Below, in pieces: positions 1 to 8,599 of a DNA stretch of 64,000 nt. The notes under the pieces are model-generated. The model made no database searches and was not told the origin of the DNA. It worked only from the letters and a program-made list of their open reading frames with translations. The stretch is from positions 1 to 64,000 of the forward strand of contig CALJKJ010000004.1 of assembly GCA_937973685.1 (NCBI GenBank), written 5' to 3'. The position numbers and the translations under genes are program-made. Position 1 is the first letter of the stretch. Each line of letters starts with the position of its first letter. Source of the DNA: an uncultured Flavobacteriales bacterium. GTDB taxonomy: Bacteria; Bacteroidota; Bacteroidia; Flavobacteriales_D; Crocinitomicaceae.

Positions 1-2
1 TA

Positions 3-725
3 CGTCGTCCTCCAGGTCGTGAGGCTTACCCAGGTGACGTATTCTACTTACACTCTCGTTTATTGGAGCGTGCTGCAAAAATCATCGCGGATGATACGAT
101 TGCATCACAAATGAACGATTTACCTGAATCATTGAAAGGTATTGTTAAAGGTGGAGGTTCATTAACTGCATTGCCAATTATTGAAACGCAAGCAGGTGAC
201 GTTTCTGCATATATCCCAACAAATGTAATTTCGATTACAGATGGTCAGATTTTCTTAGAAGGTGATTTATTCAACGCAGGTATTCGTCCAGCAATTAACG
301 TAGGTATTTCTGTATCACGTGTTGGAGGAAATGCGCAAATCAAATCGATGAAGAAAGTAGCTGGAACATTGAAATTGGATCAAGCTCAATACCGCGAATT
401 AGAAGCGTTTGCGAAATTTGGTTCTGATTTGGATGCTGCAACTAAATCTGTTTTGGATAAAGGAGCTCGTAACGTTGAAATTTTGAAACAACGTGAAGGT
501 GATCCATACCCAGTTGAAAAACAAATTGCTATTATCTACGTTGGTACAAAAGGTTTAATGCAAAATGTACCTGTTGATAAAGTAAAAGCATTCGAAAAAG
601 AATACTTGGATTTCTTAGAAGCAAAACATGCAGATGTATTGGTTCGTTTGAAAGCAGGTAAATACGAAGATACAGATACTGATCTTTTAGGAAAAGTAGC
701 GAAAGAAATCGCATCGAAATATTAA
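3..725 (+). CDS. atpA: F1 ATP synthase subunit alpha, C-terminal part (partial)
   Basis: This is the 3' part of the alpha subunit of the F1 sector of the proton-translocating ATP synthase, which sits at the cytoplasmic face of the inner membrane. The frame is open from the window edge and reads RRPPGREAYPGDVFYLHSR, the highly conserved alpha-subunit segment, followed by the conserved 'SITDGQIFLEGDLFNAG' stretch and the helical C-terminal domain. The start and the P-loop lie upstream of the window. The operon continues with an inserted small gene and then atpG; atpD and atpC are not here but at 28.6-30.4 kb. Identification is secure; only the extent is unknown. Confidence 0.97.
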   Translation, partial: RRPPGREAYPGDVFYLHSRLLERAAKIIADDTIASQMNDLPESLKGIVKGGGSLTALPIIETQAGDVSAYIPTNVISITDGQIFLEGDLFNAGIRPAINVGISVSRVGGNAQIKSMKKVAGTLKLDQAQYRELEAFAKFGSDLDAATKSVLDKGARNVEILKQREGDPYPVEKQIAIIYVGTKGLMQNVPVDKVKAFEKEYLDFLEAKHADVLVRLKAGKYEDTDTDLLGKVAKEIASKY

Positions 726-733
726 TTGATTAC

Positions 734-764
734 GAATTTAGAATAACGAATTGAGAATGAAGAG
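734..764 (+). repeat. Left arm of imperfect inverted repeat around the four-helix-bundle gene
   Basis: This 31-nt stretch lies between the atpA stop and the ATG of the small gene. It matches the reverse complement of 1122-1152 at 23 of 31 positions by manual comparison. Both arms are built from units like GAATTnnGAATGnAGAG, and both begin immediately outside the small gene. The arrangement looks like the two ends of an inserted cassette. AT-richness makes part of the match cheap, so confidence is moderate. Confidence 0.5.
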
Positions 765-1118
765 ATGGTACAGTCTGAATTGAGAATAAATTCTGTGGTT
801 CAAGACAAATCATTTCTTTTCGCAAAATTGATCATACGCTTCTGTTTGAATTTAAAAGAACAGAAGCATTATGAGTTAAGCGGACAACTAATAAGAAGTG
901 GTACTAGCGTCGGAGCGAACATTCGAGAGGCCCAACGAGCTGAAAGCAAGAAAGATTTTAAGCACAAACTTAGAATTGCATTGAAGGAAGCAGACGAGAC
1001 AAAGTACTGGTTAGAATTAGTTCATTCAGAAATTACTTCAGTAGAAAAAAATATAGTTGAATTGAATGAGGAAATAATTAAGTTGTTAGTCGCAATAATT
1101 AAAAATACAAACGATTAA
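765..1118 (+). CDS. Four helix bundle protein (23S rRNA intervening-sequence protein family)
   Basis: This 117-residue protein belongs to the four-helix-bundle family (TIGR02436, also called S23 or intervening-sequence protein). Recognisable features are the central SGQLIRSGTSVGANIREAQRA-type segment (around residues 40-60), the following 'KDFKHKLRIALKEADETKYWL' region and an amphipathic C-terminal helix. The biochemical role of the family is not established; members are common in Bacteroidota and were first noted as ORFs inside 23S rRNA insertions. Here the gene sits between atpA and atpG, where no conserved ATP synthase gene is expected, flanked by imperfect inverted repeats (734-764 and 1122-1152). 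It is probably co-transcribed with the atp genes. I infer an insertion rather than a role in ATP synthase. Confidence 0.88.
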   Translation: MVQSELRINSVVQDKSFLFAKLIIRFCLNLKEQKHYELSGQLIRSGTSVGANIREAQRAESKKDFKHKLRIALKEADETKYWLELVHSEITSVEKNIVELNEEIIKLLVAIIKNTND

Positions 1119-1121
1119 AAA

Positions 1122-1152
1122 CTCTACATTCAAAATTCTACATTCAAAATTT
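1122..1152 (-). repeat. Right arm of imperfect inverted repeat, containing a 14-bp tandem direct repeat
   Basis: This is the partner of 734-764 in inverted orientation (23/31 matches). It also contains a perfect tandem duplication of the 14-mer CTACATTCAAAATT at 1124-1137 and 1138-1151. It occupies nearly the whole gap between the small gene and atpG, whose ATG follows at 1158. Confidence 0.55.
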
Positions 1153-1157
1153 GAATT

Positions 1158-2030
1158 ATGGCTAATTTAAAAGAAATACGCAATCGAATAACTTCAGTAG
1201 GTTCTACTATGCAGATTACTTCTGCTATGAAAATGGTTTCTGCTGCAAAGTTAAAACGAGCTCAAGATGCAATTACACAAATGCGTCCATATGCTGAAAA
1301 GTTGCAAGAAATTCTTGGAAATTTGAGTGCATCTTTGGATATTTCTGAAAATGCGTTGGCAGCTGAACGTCCTGCTAATAATGTATTGATCATTGCTATT
1401 ACTTCGAACAGAGGTTTGTGTGGTGGATTCAACAACAACATCATCAAACGAGTAAATCAATTGGTGCTGGAAGATTATGCTGGAAGTAACGTTAGCATTT
1501 TATGTTTAGGTAAAAAAGCAAAAGATGCTTTCAAACGTTCTGAAATGTATTTTGATATTGAAGGAACAGGAATCACAGAAGACATTTTTGCTGATTTGTC
1601 ATTTGATAACACGGCATACATAGCAAGTCATGCGATGGACCTTTTCTTAAACAAATCGGTTGATCGTGTTGTTGTGGTTTACAATAGCTTTGTTAACGCT
1701 GCGTCACAAAATGTCAAAGCGGAACAATTATTGCCATTAATTCCAACAGTTCAAGAAGGAGCAGCAATTGGTGATTATATTTTTGAGCCTTCTCAAGAAG
1801 AGATCGTTGAAGATTTAATCCCGAAATCATTGAAAATCCAATTATTCAAAGCATTGTTGGATTCCAATGCCTCTGAACATGGAGCACGTATGACTGCCAT
1901 GCACAAAGCAACAGACAACGCAACTGAGTTACAACGTAGTTTGAAATTAAGTTACAACAAAGCGCGTCAAGCAGCAATTACCAATGAAATCTTAGAAATC
2001 GTTGGTGGAGCGGAAGCATTGAATAATTAA
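1158..2030 (+). CDS. atpG: F1 ATP synthase subunit gamma
   Basis: This is the gamma subunit, the rotating central shaft of F1-ATPase. The 290-residue protein starts MANLKEIRNRITSVGSTMQI, with the typical N-terminal coiled-coil helix, continues through the 'ITSNRGLCGGFN' signature around residue 85, and ends with the C-terminal helix containing 'ARMTAMHKATDNATE' and 'NKARQAAITNEILEIVGGA'. The length is normal for the family. It is the last gene of the plus-strand atp operon in the window and is followed 22 bp later by an intrinsic terminator. The atpD and atpC partners are encoded about 27 kb away on the other strand. Confidence 0.97.
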   Translation: MANLKEIRNRITSVGSTMQITSAMKMVSAAKLKRAQDAITQMRPYAEKLQEILGNLSASLDISENALAAERPANNVLIIAITSNRGLCGGFNNNIIKRVNQLVLEDYAGSNVSILCLGKKAKDAFKRSEMYFDIEGTGITEDIFADLSFDNTAYIASHAMDLFLNKSVDRVVVVYNSFVNAASQNVKAEQLLPLIPTVQEGAAIGDYIFEPSQEEIVEDLIPKSLKIQLFKALLDSNASEHGARMTAMHKATDNATELQRSLKLSYNKARQAAITNEILEIVGGAEALNN

Positions 2031-2052
2031 CGAGAACAATTTTTATATTTTG

Positions 2053-2086
2053 AAAATCCCGATACGTTTGTGTCGGGATTTTTTTA
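2053..2086. terminator. Bidirectional intrinsic terminator between atpG and the MFS gene
   Basis: A perfect 10-bp stem pairs AAAATCCCGA (2053-2062) with TCGGGATTTT (2073-2082) around a 10-nt loop. A T-rich run follows on the plus strand, and the mirror A-run precedes it. It lies between convergent genes (atpG on plus, MFS on minus), so it can serve both. Confidence 0.85.
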
Positions 2087-2087
2087 T

Positions 2088-3302
2088 TTAATCCTTGTTC
2101 AACAACTTATGTAAACGGCGCATCATGAAGAATGCGATAATCATTGAACAAGTCACGACAATTCCTAGTATTGGATAATTACCAATTTCGCCGTTTGCTT
2201 GCTTGTAAACGATTGTTCCGGCAATAAATGAAGCTATTCCACCAGATAACTGTTGAACGGCTGAATTGATGCTCATAAACGCTCCTCTGTCCTCTGGTTT
2301 TGGAACGGATGTCATCATTGCTTGTGCGGGAACAATACGGGAAGTGATTCCGATAAATAAAATAACATTCAATAAAATCACTAATGACAATGGTGTTGGT
2401 CCAAGTTGGGTGTAAATCAAAACGATTCCAATTGAAATGATTGTTCCAAATGCAAACAAATTCATCCGTCCAAATCGGTCACTGATAAGTCCCGCTAACG
2501 GCCCCGCTGCAAAGGTGAAAATACCCGTTACAATATACATGTAAGGCAATTCATCCGTTGTTAATTTTAAATTTTGTACCGCAAAATCACTTCCAAAGGG
2601 CATCAACATGAATCCACCAGTTGCTAGCAAAGTTGTTGCTAAAAATCCAGTAATGTAGCGTCTGTTTTTAACGGTGCTTACTAAATGGGCGAATGCATTT
2701 TTCTCTTTTGCTAAAGCCAAATGTGCTGTGATTGGTCGCATGAAGAAAACGGTTCCAACTAATATAATACAAGCAAATCCAACAATTACATAAAAAGGCA
2801 AATGCCAATTTGCCCAGTTTGTTAAAAATAATCCGAGTGGAATCCCAACAATTTGACTAACACCAAATCCCATTTGAATGAATCCCATTACACGACCACG
2901 TTGGTTTATAACGTACAAATCGGTGATAATTGCATAACTAATAGAACTCATAACACCGCCAAACAAACCTGTAAATACGCGTGCAGCTAGTAAGGTTTCG
3001 TATGAATTGGAAAGTGCGCAAAACAATGTTCCCAAAATGAATCCACTAAAGAAAAAAACCAATAATCGTTTGCGATCAAATTTATCTGCAAATCCTGCTG
3101 TTAGTAAGGCTGATAAAAACGCACTAAAGGCATATGCCGAAACGACCACAGCAAATTGATTGGGTTGCAATGACAAGTCTTTCATGACAAATGTTCCCAG
3201 AGGGGATAGAACCATGAAATCCAATACTACACAAAATTGTATCAACGCTAATAATGCAGTCATAAAGACTTGGTAGCGCGAAAAGGGAACTTTTTCTTTC
3301 AT
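2088..3302 (-). CDS. Major facilitator superfamily (MFS) transporter
   Basis: This 404-residue integral inner-membrane protein has about 12 hydrophobic segments. The loop between helices 2 and 3 carries an MFS motif A-like sequence, GFADKFDRKRLLV, at about residues 70-82, and a related GLISDRFGRMN occurs after helix 8, the hallmark of the two-fold MFS repeat. The substrate cannot be told from sequence; the arrangement resembles proton-coupled drug or metabolite exporters. It is the last gene of a minus-strand run tdk, murF-alr, MFS, with 24 bp separating it from the murF-alr stop, so co-transcription is likely. The start is an ATG followed by a charged N-terminus and helix 1. Confidence 0.88.
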   Translation of the reverse strand: MKEKVPFSRYQVFMTALLALIQFCVVLDFMVLSPLGTFVMKDLSLQPNQFAVVVSAYAFSAFLSALLTAGFADKFDRKRLLVFFFSGFILGTLFCALSNSYETLLAARVFTGLFGGVMSSISYAIITDLYVINQRGRVMGFIQMGFGVSQIVGIPLGLFLTNWANWHLPFYVIVGFACIILVGTVFFMRPITAHLALAKEKNAFAHLVSTVKNRRYITGFLATTLLATGGFMLMPFGSDFAVQNLKLTTDELPYMYIVTGIFTFAAGPLAGLISDRFGRMNLFAFGTIISIGIVLIYTQLGPTPLSLVILLNVILFIGITSRIVPAQAMMTSVPKPEDRGAFMSINSAVQQLSGGIASFIAGTIVYKQANGEIGNYPILGIVVTCSMIIAFFMMRRLHKLLNKD

Positions 3303-3326
3303 TTTAATAAATTATTGTTGCTGTTG

Positions 3327-5609
3327 TTAATCTTCAACATAGATACGTTGCATTCTCTTTGAAAGCCCCGTCATTACTTCATAGGGTATTGTTTGCATGG
3401 ATGCAGCAAATTGCTCCATGCTTTGTACTTCCCCAATAATCTCAACAAAATCACCTTCCTTGATTGTGTTGGGAGGAACGGCAACCATTATCATGTCCAT
3501 GCACACTCGCCCTACAACTGCACATGTGTGTTCATTGATAATCACATGTCCCACACCATTACTCAAATTGCGTCTAAATCCATCGGCATAACCAACTGGA
3601 ATGATAGCAATTGTCATATCTTCTTTCGCTTGGAAACTGCAACCATAGCCAATAAAATCACCAGATTGAATCGACTTGACCTGAGAAACAGCGCTCGACC
3701 AACTAATTGCAGGAGTTAATTCGTTTTTTAATTGCTGATTTTCGGTAAATCCATACAACGAAATACCAATGCGCACCATGTCAAAGGCAGCAGTTGGGTA
3801 TCTTAAAGCGCCTTCTGAATTGAGTAAGTGGGCACAAAAAGCTGTATTCAAGTTGTCGCAAAAAAAAGAGATTATCGCTTCAAACAGTTCAATTTGTTTG
3901 TGTGTGTATGCGGATGCTTGAGCATTATCGGCATCAGCTAAGTGCGAATAAATACCTTTTATAGTGATTTCTGGTTGTGCATTGATGATACTCAATAATT
4001 GTTCTTTATCTGCGGGTGAAAATCCTAAGCGATGCATTCCCGTATCAAATTTTAAATGAATCGGGTATGCTGTTTTTCCTTGTTGAATCAACACACGAAT
4101 AAATTCATCCAACTGTGCAAATGAATAGATTGCAGGTTCTAACTGATGAGCAATGATCAATTCAGCATGTTCTGGATCAGGATTCATGACAATTATCGGC
4201 TTTTCAATCCCCAATTGTTTTAATTGAACTCCTTCATCCGCAAAGGCAACGCCAAAATAATCGATTCCTAATTGCGCCAAATAAGGTGCAACTACCGAAG
4301 CTCCAGCGCCATATGCATCTGCTTTTACCATACACAACAACTTGACGGATGCAGGTAAATGTTTGCGGTAATATTCAGTATTGTGTTTGATTGCACTTAA
4401 GTTTACAGTTACACTTGTTCGGTGTTTAAGCGCTTTTCCTTTCGCAACTTCTTGTTCAAAATTACGGTTTCGGTGTGCTTTTACAAGGATGACAGCATCA
4501 GAAAAATCATTCCATGGAATGTGTTCATTTGCTTGAATAAACAATGTTTTGAATGGTTGAAAAGGTGCTATGATTGCAGCTAATTCACTGATTAAATCGG
4601 GATTATTTTCAGCTAGACCAATGATGACGATACATGACTTTTTTCCTGCTAATTGCAACTGATAATGCAGTGCTTCTTGCAAAGCATCTTTGTCAAGATT
4701 ATAGGTGTCATTGATGATGATATTGTTGTTTACCCCATCAATAATTTCCATGCGCAAAGCTAATTTTGGCAAACGCGCAAACAGTTCCGCATGGCTACTT
4801 TTAGGAATGTTGAAATGAGTTAAAAGCGCTGATAGAACGCCAAGTAACTCATTAAATCCTGCTGAAAATTGGTGTTCATTTGTTGCGGTACAACAAGTGA
4901 AATTATTCGGTAGTGAATAACCCAAAGAGGAAATCTGTTGGCTTACAAATACCGTAGCACAATTACTAAACAATTTTATTTTTTCCGAGAAATGATGCTC
5001 TTTGGTGCCAAAATTTTGTTCGTGTGCTTTACCAAATGCTGTAAATACACCTATTGTTGGTTGAATCATTTTTTCCAAAACAGCCATCTCACCATTTTCC
5101 GAAATTCCTGCTTCAATCAATGCAATGGAAGCACCCGCATGCAGTTCTAATAACGATAATGCAACACCAATTTGTGAATTGAAACTTTTTGGACTTCGTA
5201 CTACAGACATGTAAGGTGATAAACAATGGAAAGCCCATTCTTTAAACGTTGTTTTCCCAACGCTTCCTGTAATTGCTATTACAGGGTAAGTAAACTGTTT
5301 TCGGTGAAAAGTTGCCAATTGTTGCAAAGCATGCAAAGGACTTTCTACTTTCCAAAAAACCGCGTCTGTATAGGTTGAATTTTTGAAATCGACACCAACA
5401 ACAAACATGCGTACACCTTTTTTATAGGCGTCTGCTACAAAATCATTTCCGGATCGAGTTGTACCTTGAAGTGCAAAAAATAAGCCTCCTTCAGGTGCGA
5501 TTATTTTTCGTGAATCGGTAATAACATGTGTAACAACGGCATGTATTTCACCCGATGCTTGTGTATCAAAGCATTCGGAACAAGTTGCTATGGAATAATT
5601 TAACTTCAA
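3327..5609 (-). CDS. Bifunctional UDP-MurNAc-tripeptide:D-Ala-D-Ala ligase / alanine racemase
   Basis: This MurF-Alr fusion of 760 residues makes D-alanine from L-alanine and attaches D-Ala-D-Ala to the UDP-MurNAc tripeptide in cytoplasmic peptidoglycan synthesis. The N-terminal half is Mur-ligase-like: an 'ITDSRKI' motif near residue 30 and the ATP-binding loop GSVGKTT at about 115-121. The C-terminal half, from about residue 392, is a fold type III alanine racemase with the PLP lysine in VKADAYGAG (about 425) and a late conserved 'GYADGF' and 'VCMDM' region. This fusion is widespread in Bacteroidota. The start is a TTG that overlaps the tdk stop (TTGA, 5606-5609). No ATG is available: an in-frame TAA lies four codons upstream, and the next Met is far inside the Mur domain. 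Confidence 0.93.
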   Translation of the reverse strand: MKLNYSIATCSECFDTQASGEIHAVVTHVITDSRKIIAPEGGLFFALQGTTRSGNDFVADAYKKGVRMFVVGVDFKNSTYTDAVFWKVESPLHALQQLATFHRKQFTYPVIAITGSVGKTTFKEWAFHCLSPYMSVVRSPKSFNSQIGVALSLLELHAGASIALIEAGISENGEMAVLEKMIQPTIGVFTAFGKAHEQNFGTKEHHFSEKIKLFSNCATVFVSQQISSLGYSLPNNFTCCTATNEHQFSAGFNELLGVLSALLTHFNIPKSSHAELFARLPKLALRMEIIDGVNNNIIINDTYNLDKDALQEALHYQLQLAGKKSCIVIIGLAENNPDLISELAAIIAPFQPFKTLFIQANEHIPWNDFSDAVILVKAHRNRNFEQEVAKGKALKHRTSVTVNLSAIKHNTEYYRKHLPASVKLLCMVKADAYGAGASVVAPYLAQLGIDYFGVAFADEGVQLKQLGIEKPIIVMNPDPEHAELIIAHQLEPAIYSFAQLDEFIRVLIQQGKTAYPIHLKFDTGMHRLGFSPADKEQLLSIINAQPEITIKGIYSHLADADNAQASAYTHKQIELFEAIISFFCDNLNTAFCAHLLNSEGALRYPTAAFDMVRIGISLYGFTENQQLKNELTPAISWSSAVSQVKSIQSGDFIGYGCSFQAKEDMTIAIIPVGYADGFRRNLSNGVGHVIINEHTCAVVGRVCMDMIMVAVPPNTIKEGDFVEIIGEVQSMEQFAASMQTIPYEVMTGLSKRMQRIYVED

Positions 5610-6181
5610 TCCGTGAGTTTATTGTAACACGTTCTGCAAACCGGCTGATAAGTTTCAGTAGCACCTACTAAAACTTGTCCATCTTTTTTGGATGTACGGT
5701 GTGAGAATTGTGCTAAATTACCACAAGAAACGCAAATTGCGTGAACTTTTGTCACATATTCTGCGGTGCACAGCAAAGTTGGCATTGGACCAAAGGGTTT
5801 TCCAAGATAATCCATGTCCAATCCCGCTATGATAACCCGAACACCTTGTTTGGCTAAATCATGCGCAACGGTAACCAAATCGAGATCAAAAAATTGTGCT
5901 TCGTCAATAGCTACAACACGTTGTCCTTGCCAATGCTCCATGATTTCTTGAGACGACGCAACAGCGATTGCTTCAAATGAAGAACCTTTGTGACTGACAA
6001 TTTTTTCATCATCGAAACGATTATCAATACTTGGTTTCAACAGCAATAAAGCTTGTTGCGCAAATTCAACACGTTTTAAGCGACGAATCAATTCTTCTGT
6101 TTTACCAGAAAACATAGATCCACAAATCACTTCTATCCACCCATTTTTTTTTCCTTCACTCGGAAATTGTTCTAAAAACAT
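5606..6181 (-). CDS. tdk: Thymidine kinase (type II, TK1-like)
   Basis: This enzyme phosphorylates thymidine to dTMP with ATP in the pyrimidine salvage pathway. The 191-residue protein has the P-loop GSMFSGKTEELIRR at about residues 21-34, the Mg-binding/catalytic segment AIDEAQFFD at about 96-104, and two Cys pairs (CVSC and CRTC) that form the structural zinc site of the TK1 family. The length is typical. It is the first gene of the minus-strand run tdk, murF-alr, MFS, and its stop overlaps the TTG start of murF-alr by 4 nt, which suggests translational coupling. The ATG start gives a short N-terminal extension before the P-loop strand. Confidence 0.95.
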   Translation of the reverse strand: MFLEQFPSEGKKNGWIEVICGSMFSGKTEELIRRLKRVEFAQQALLLLKPSIDNRFDDEKIVSHKGSSFEAIAVASSQEIMEHWQGQRVVAIDEAQFFDLDLVTVAHDLAKQGVRVIIAGLDMDYLGKPFGPMPTLLCTAEYVTKVHAICVSCGNLAQFSHRTSKKDGQVLVGATETYQPVCRTCYNKLTD

Positions 6182-6377
6182 AGTCTATTTCGTGTTTTCA
6201 ACAATTGACATTAAACAACTATTCGCGGCAACGGTCCAAAAGAGTTGTCTATTCATTAATTTAGCCTACAATTTGAAAAGTAAATTGTAAGTGGAAAATT
6301 AGCTTTTTATTCAATTAAAAAGGTATTCCCCTTACAAAAATAGAAATATTGATAAGAACTTATTAAAGGAACACGAT

Positions 6378-7250
6378 ATGACAATGAATTCATTATTGGA
6401 AGAAATGCAACAACTCGTTGATAAAATCAACGAAGGAACTGCATCGATGGGCGAAATTGAAGCTTTTGCAGCTGCTGCTCAAGATTTAAACGAACGTGCA
6501 ATTATCATTCGATACAAGGCATACGAATTAAAAGTTCAGCCTACACAAGTTGAGGTTCAGGCTACAGTAGAAGAACAAGTACCAACCAATGAAACTGATT
6601 TCATAGCTTCAAAATTGGATGAAAGTGCATTAGAAATGGATTTTGATTTGTTTTCAACCGATGAACCCGAAGAAACTATTGAATCAGATCTAGTATTAGA
6701 AAATGAAAATTCAATAGCAAGTTCTTTTGATTTTTTCGCTGCAAATGAACCAGCAAGTAGTACGAATGAACCAGTTGTTGAACAAACAGAAATCACAACA
6801 ATATCTGAAGATAGCGCCTTTTTTGATGATACAGAAAACAATGAAAATTTTGTTGATTTCGCTGATGATGAAACCGATGTAGCTGTTCAAACTGAAGCGG
6901 AAGTACACGAAGAAATGATAATTCCTGCAACTAGCCAACAACCTGTTGCATTGCACCCAATTTACGAGCGACTTGCAACTGCTGATGATTCACTAGCTGC
7001 ACGTATGCTTTCAGTTCGATTAGAAACGTTGAAAGGTGCTTTTGGTTTTAACGAACGCATGCAAATTGTTAACGAATTATTGGCTAGTTCAAACGATTTG
7101 TACCACGAAATTATTGAACAATTGGACAACATGGACAGCAAAGAAGAAGCGCGCTTATTCGTTTCTTCGATTGCGGATAAATATAATTGGAACGTATCGA
7201 GTTCTATAGCTTTAGAATTCATTCAAAAAGTAGAACGCCGCTATGCATAA
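6378..7250 (+). CDS. Conserved acidic hypothetical protein
   Basis: I recognise no named domain in this 290-residue protein. The N-terminal 50 residues look helical (MNSLLEEMQQLVDKINEG). Residues about 55-190 are very rich in Glu and Asp with repeated Phe/Asp-containing patches, and are probably disordered. The C-terminal 100 residues (from PIYERLA) form a conserved-looking helical domain with 'GFNERMQIVNELLASS', 'ALEFIQKVERRYA' and a YNW motif, a pattern I recall from Bacteroidota hypothetical proteins. It has no signal peptide, so it is likely cytoplasmic. Its last codons overlap the ATG of the M28 peptidase by 8 nt, suggesting coupled translation. The function is unknown. Confidence 0.75.
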   Translation: MTMNSLLEEMQQLVDKINEGTASMGEIEAFAAAAQDLNERAIIIRYKAYELKVQPTQVEVQATVEEQVPTNETDFIASKLDESALEMDFDLFSTDEPEETIESDLVLENENSIASSFDFFAANEPASSTNEPVVEQTEITTISEDSAFFDDTENNENFVDFADDETDVAVQTEAEVHEEMIIPATSQQPVALHPIYERLATADDSLAARMLSVRLETLKGAFGFNERMQIVNELLASSNDLYHEIIEQLDNMDSKEEARLFVSSIADKYNWNVSSSIALEFIQKVERRYA

Positions 7251-8535
7251 GCGATTTATCCTCTTATTTTTCTTACCCATACTAGTTGTTGGTCAAGTTG
7301 AACATGCAAAAGAAACAGTTATAAAATTGTGTTCAAGTGATTTTCATGGAAGAGGATATGTAAATGGAGGAGATTCAATTGCTGCAAATTATATTGCAAC
7401 TGCTTTTCAACAAGCGGGATGTCAACCGTTGGATAAGAAAGGTTATTTCCAAGCTTTCAATTTTAATGTGAACACCTTTCCAAATAGGATGGGGTTGACC
7501 GTGAATGGCAAACAGTTAATTCCTGGAAAAGAATTTGTTGTAGCACCCAACTCGGGTCCAGCAATAGCTCATGCACTGAAATTAGTTGAAGTGACTCCGG
7601 AAGAAGTTGCCAATCAAAAATTATTCAAAAACAAATTATTTCAATTAACACAAACGGGTAAGTCGTCTTCGAAACAGCAATTTGCTTTTGCTTTTTTTCA
7701 AGCTAAATTTTCAGGTGACACCTTGAAAATGGCGCATGAATTGATGAACAGTTTGCGTTCAAGTTACCCAATCGTTGAATTAGTGACTTCAAAATTCACG
7801 TGGTCGGTCGAACAAAAACAAGAACGTTTTCCTTTGTTTCAAGTGCAAGCAAATGCAGTTGATTGGTCCAATGAAAATTGGACGGTTGGATTTGTTGTTG
7901 ATGCAACAATTAAAACGCACGCTACACAAAATGTGCTTGCTTTTATTCCTGCGAAGAAAAAGTCAAAAAAATACATCGTTTTCACTGCGCATTACGATCA
8001 TTTGGGTCGGATGGGACAACAAACGTTCTTTCCTGGAGGGAACGACAATGCAAGTGGTGTAGCCATGTTGTTGGAATTGGCAACTTATTATGCGAAAAAC
8101 CCAAGCGATGTGAACGTTGTTTTTATAGCGTTTGCTGGTGAAGAAGTTGGTTTATTGGGGAGTCAGTTTTTTGTGGAAAACCCAAAAATACCATTGGATA
8201 AAATCCGCTTTTTATTCAATTTGGATATCATGGGTAGTGGAGAAGAAGGTGTGACAATTGTTAATGCTACTTTGTTCCCGAAAGAATTTCAGCAACTGCA
8301 AGCATGTAATGTGAATAATCAATTTTTACCTAAGATTGCCTCGCGTGGACCTGCAGCCAATTCGGATCATTATTTTTTCACAGAAAAAGGCGTTCCTGCA
8401 TTTTTCATGTACACCATGGGGCCAAATAAACATTACCACGATGTGGACGATTCATTTGAGCACTTAAGTTTTGAGAAATTCAATGCGATTTATCAATTGC
8501 TGATTGCTTTTACTGCTGAAATTTCCAAGAAATAA
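7243..8535 (+). CDS. M28 family metallopeptidase, exported
   Basis: This is a di-zinc aminopeptidase-like hydrolase of 430 residues with an N-terminal signal peptide (MHKRFILLFFLPILVVGQ), so it acts in the periplasm or outside the cell. The M28 ligand pattern is visible: His in HYDHLG (about 252), Asp in GGNDNASG (about 268), Glu pair in AFAGEEVGLLGS (about 303), Asp in FNLDIMG (about 329), and a C-terminal His in the KHYHDVDD segment (about 407). It overlaps the preceding acidic protein gene by 8 nt and is followed after 64 bp by a large secreted protein gene. The substrate cannot be predicted. Confidence 0.92.
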   Translation: MHKRFILLFFLPILVVGQVEHAKETVIKLCSSDFHGRGYVNGGDSIAANYIATAFQQAGCQPLDKKGYFQAFNFNVNTFPNRMGLTVNGKQLIPGKEFVVAPNSGPAIAHALKLVEVTPEEVANQKLFKNKLFQLTQTGKSSSKQQFAFAFFQAKFSGDTLKMAHELMNSLRSSYPIVELVTSKFTWSVEQKQERFPLFQVQANAVDWSNENWTVGFVVDATIKTHATQNVLAFIPAKKKSKKYIVFTAHYDHLGRMGQQTFFPGGNDNASGVAMLLELATYYAKNPSDVNVVFIAFAGEEVGLLGSQFFVENPKIPLDKIRFLFNLDIMGSGEEGVTIVNATLFPKEFQQLQACNVNNQFLPKIASRGPAANSDHYFFTEKGVPAFFMYTMGPNKHYHDVDDSFEHLSFEKFNAIYQLLIAFTAEISKK

Positions 8536-8542
8536 GCTTTGA

Positions 8543-8567
8543 AATGGGAACTTTCCCGTTCGATTTT
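8543..8567 (+). terminator. Possible weak intrinsic terminator after the M28 peptidase gene
   Basis: AATGGGAA (8543-8550) can pair with TTCCCGTT (8553-8560), including one G-T pair, followed by CGATTTTTAT. The loop would be very tight and the T-run is short, so this is a weak candidate. Confidence 0.3.
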
Positions 8568-8599
8568 TATATCTTCATCAAGAATTTAAACTACTCGTT

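Noticed and set aside
1124..1151. Two-copy 14-bp repeat as a CRISPR or integrative element
   Set aside because: There are only two adjacent copies without spacers, and no cas gene, integrase or transposase is present anywhere in the window.
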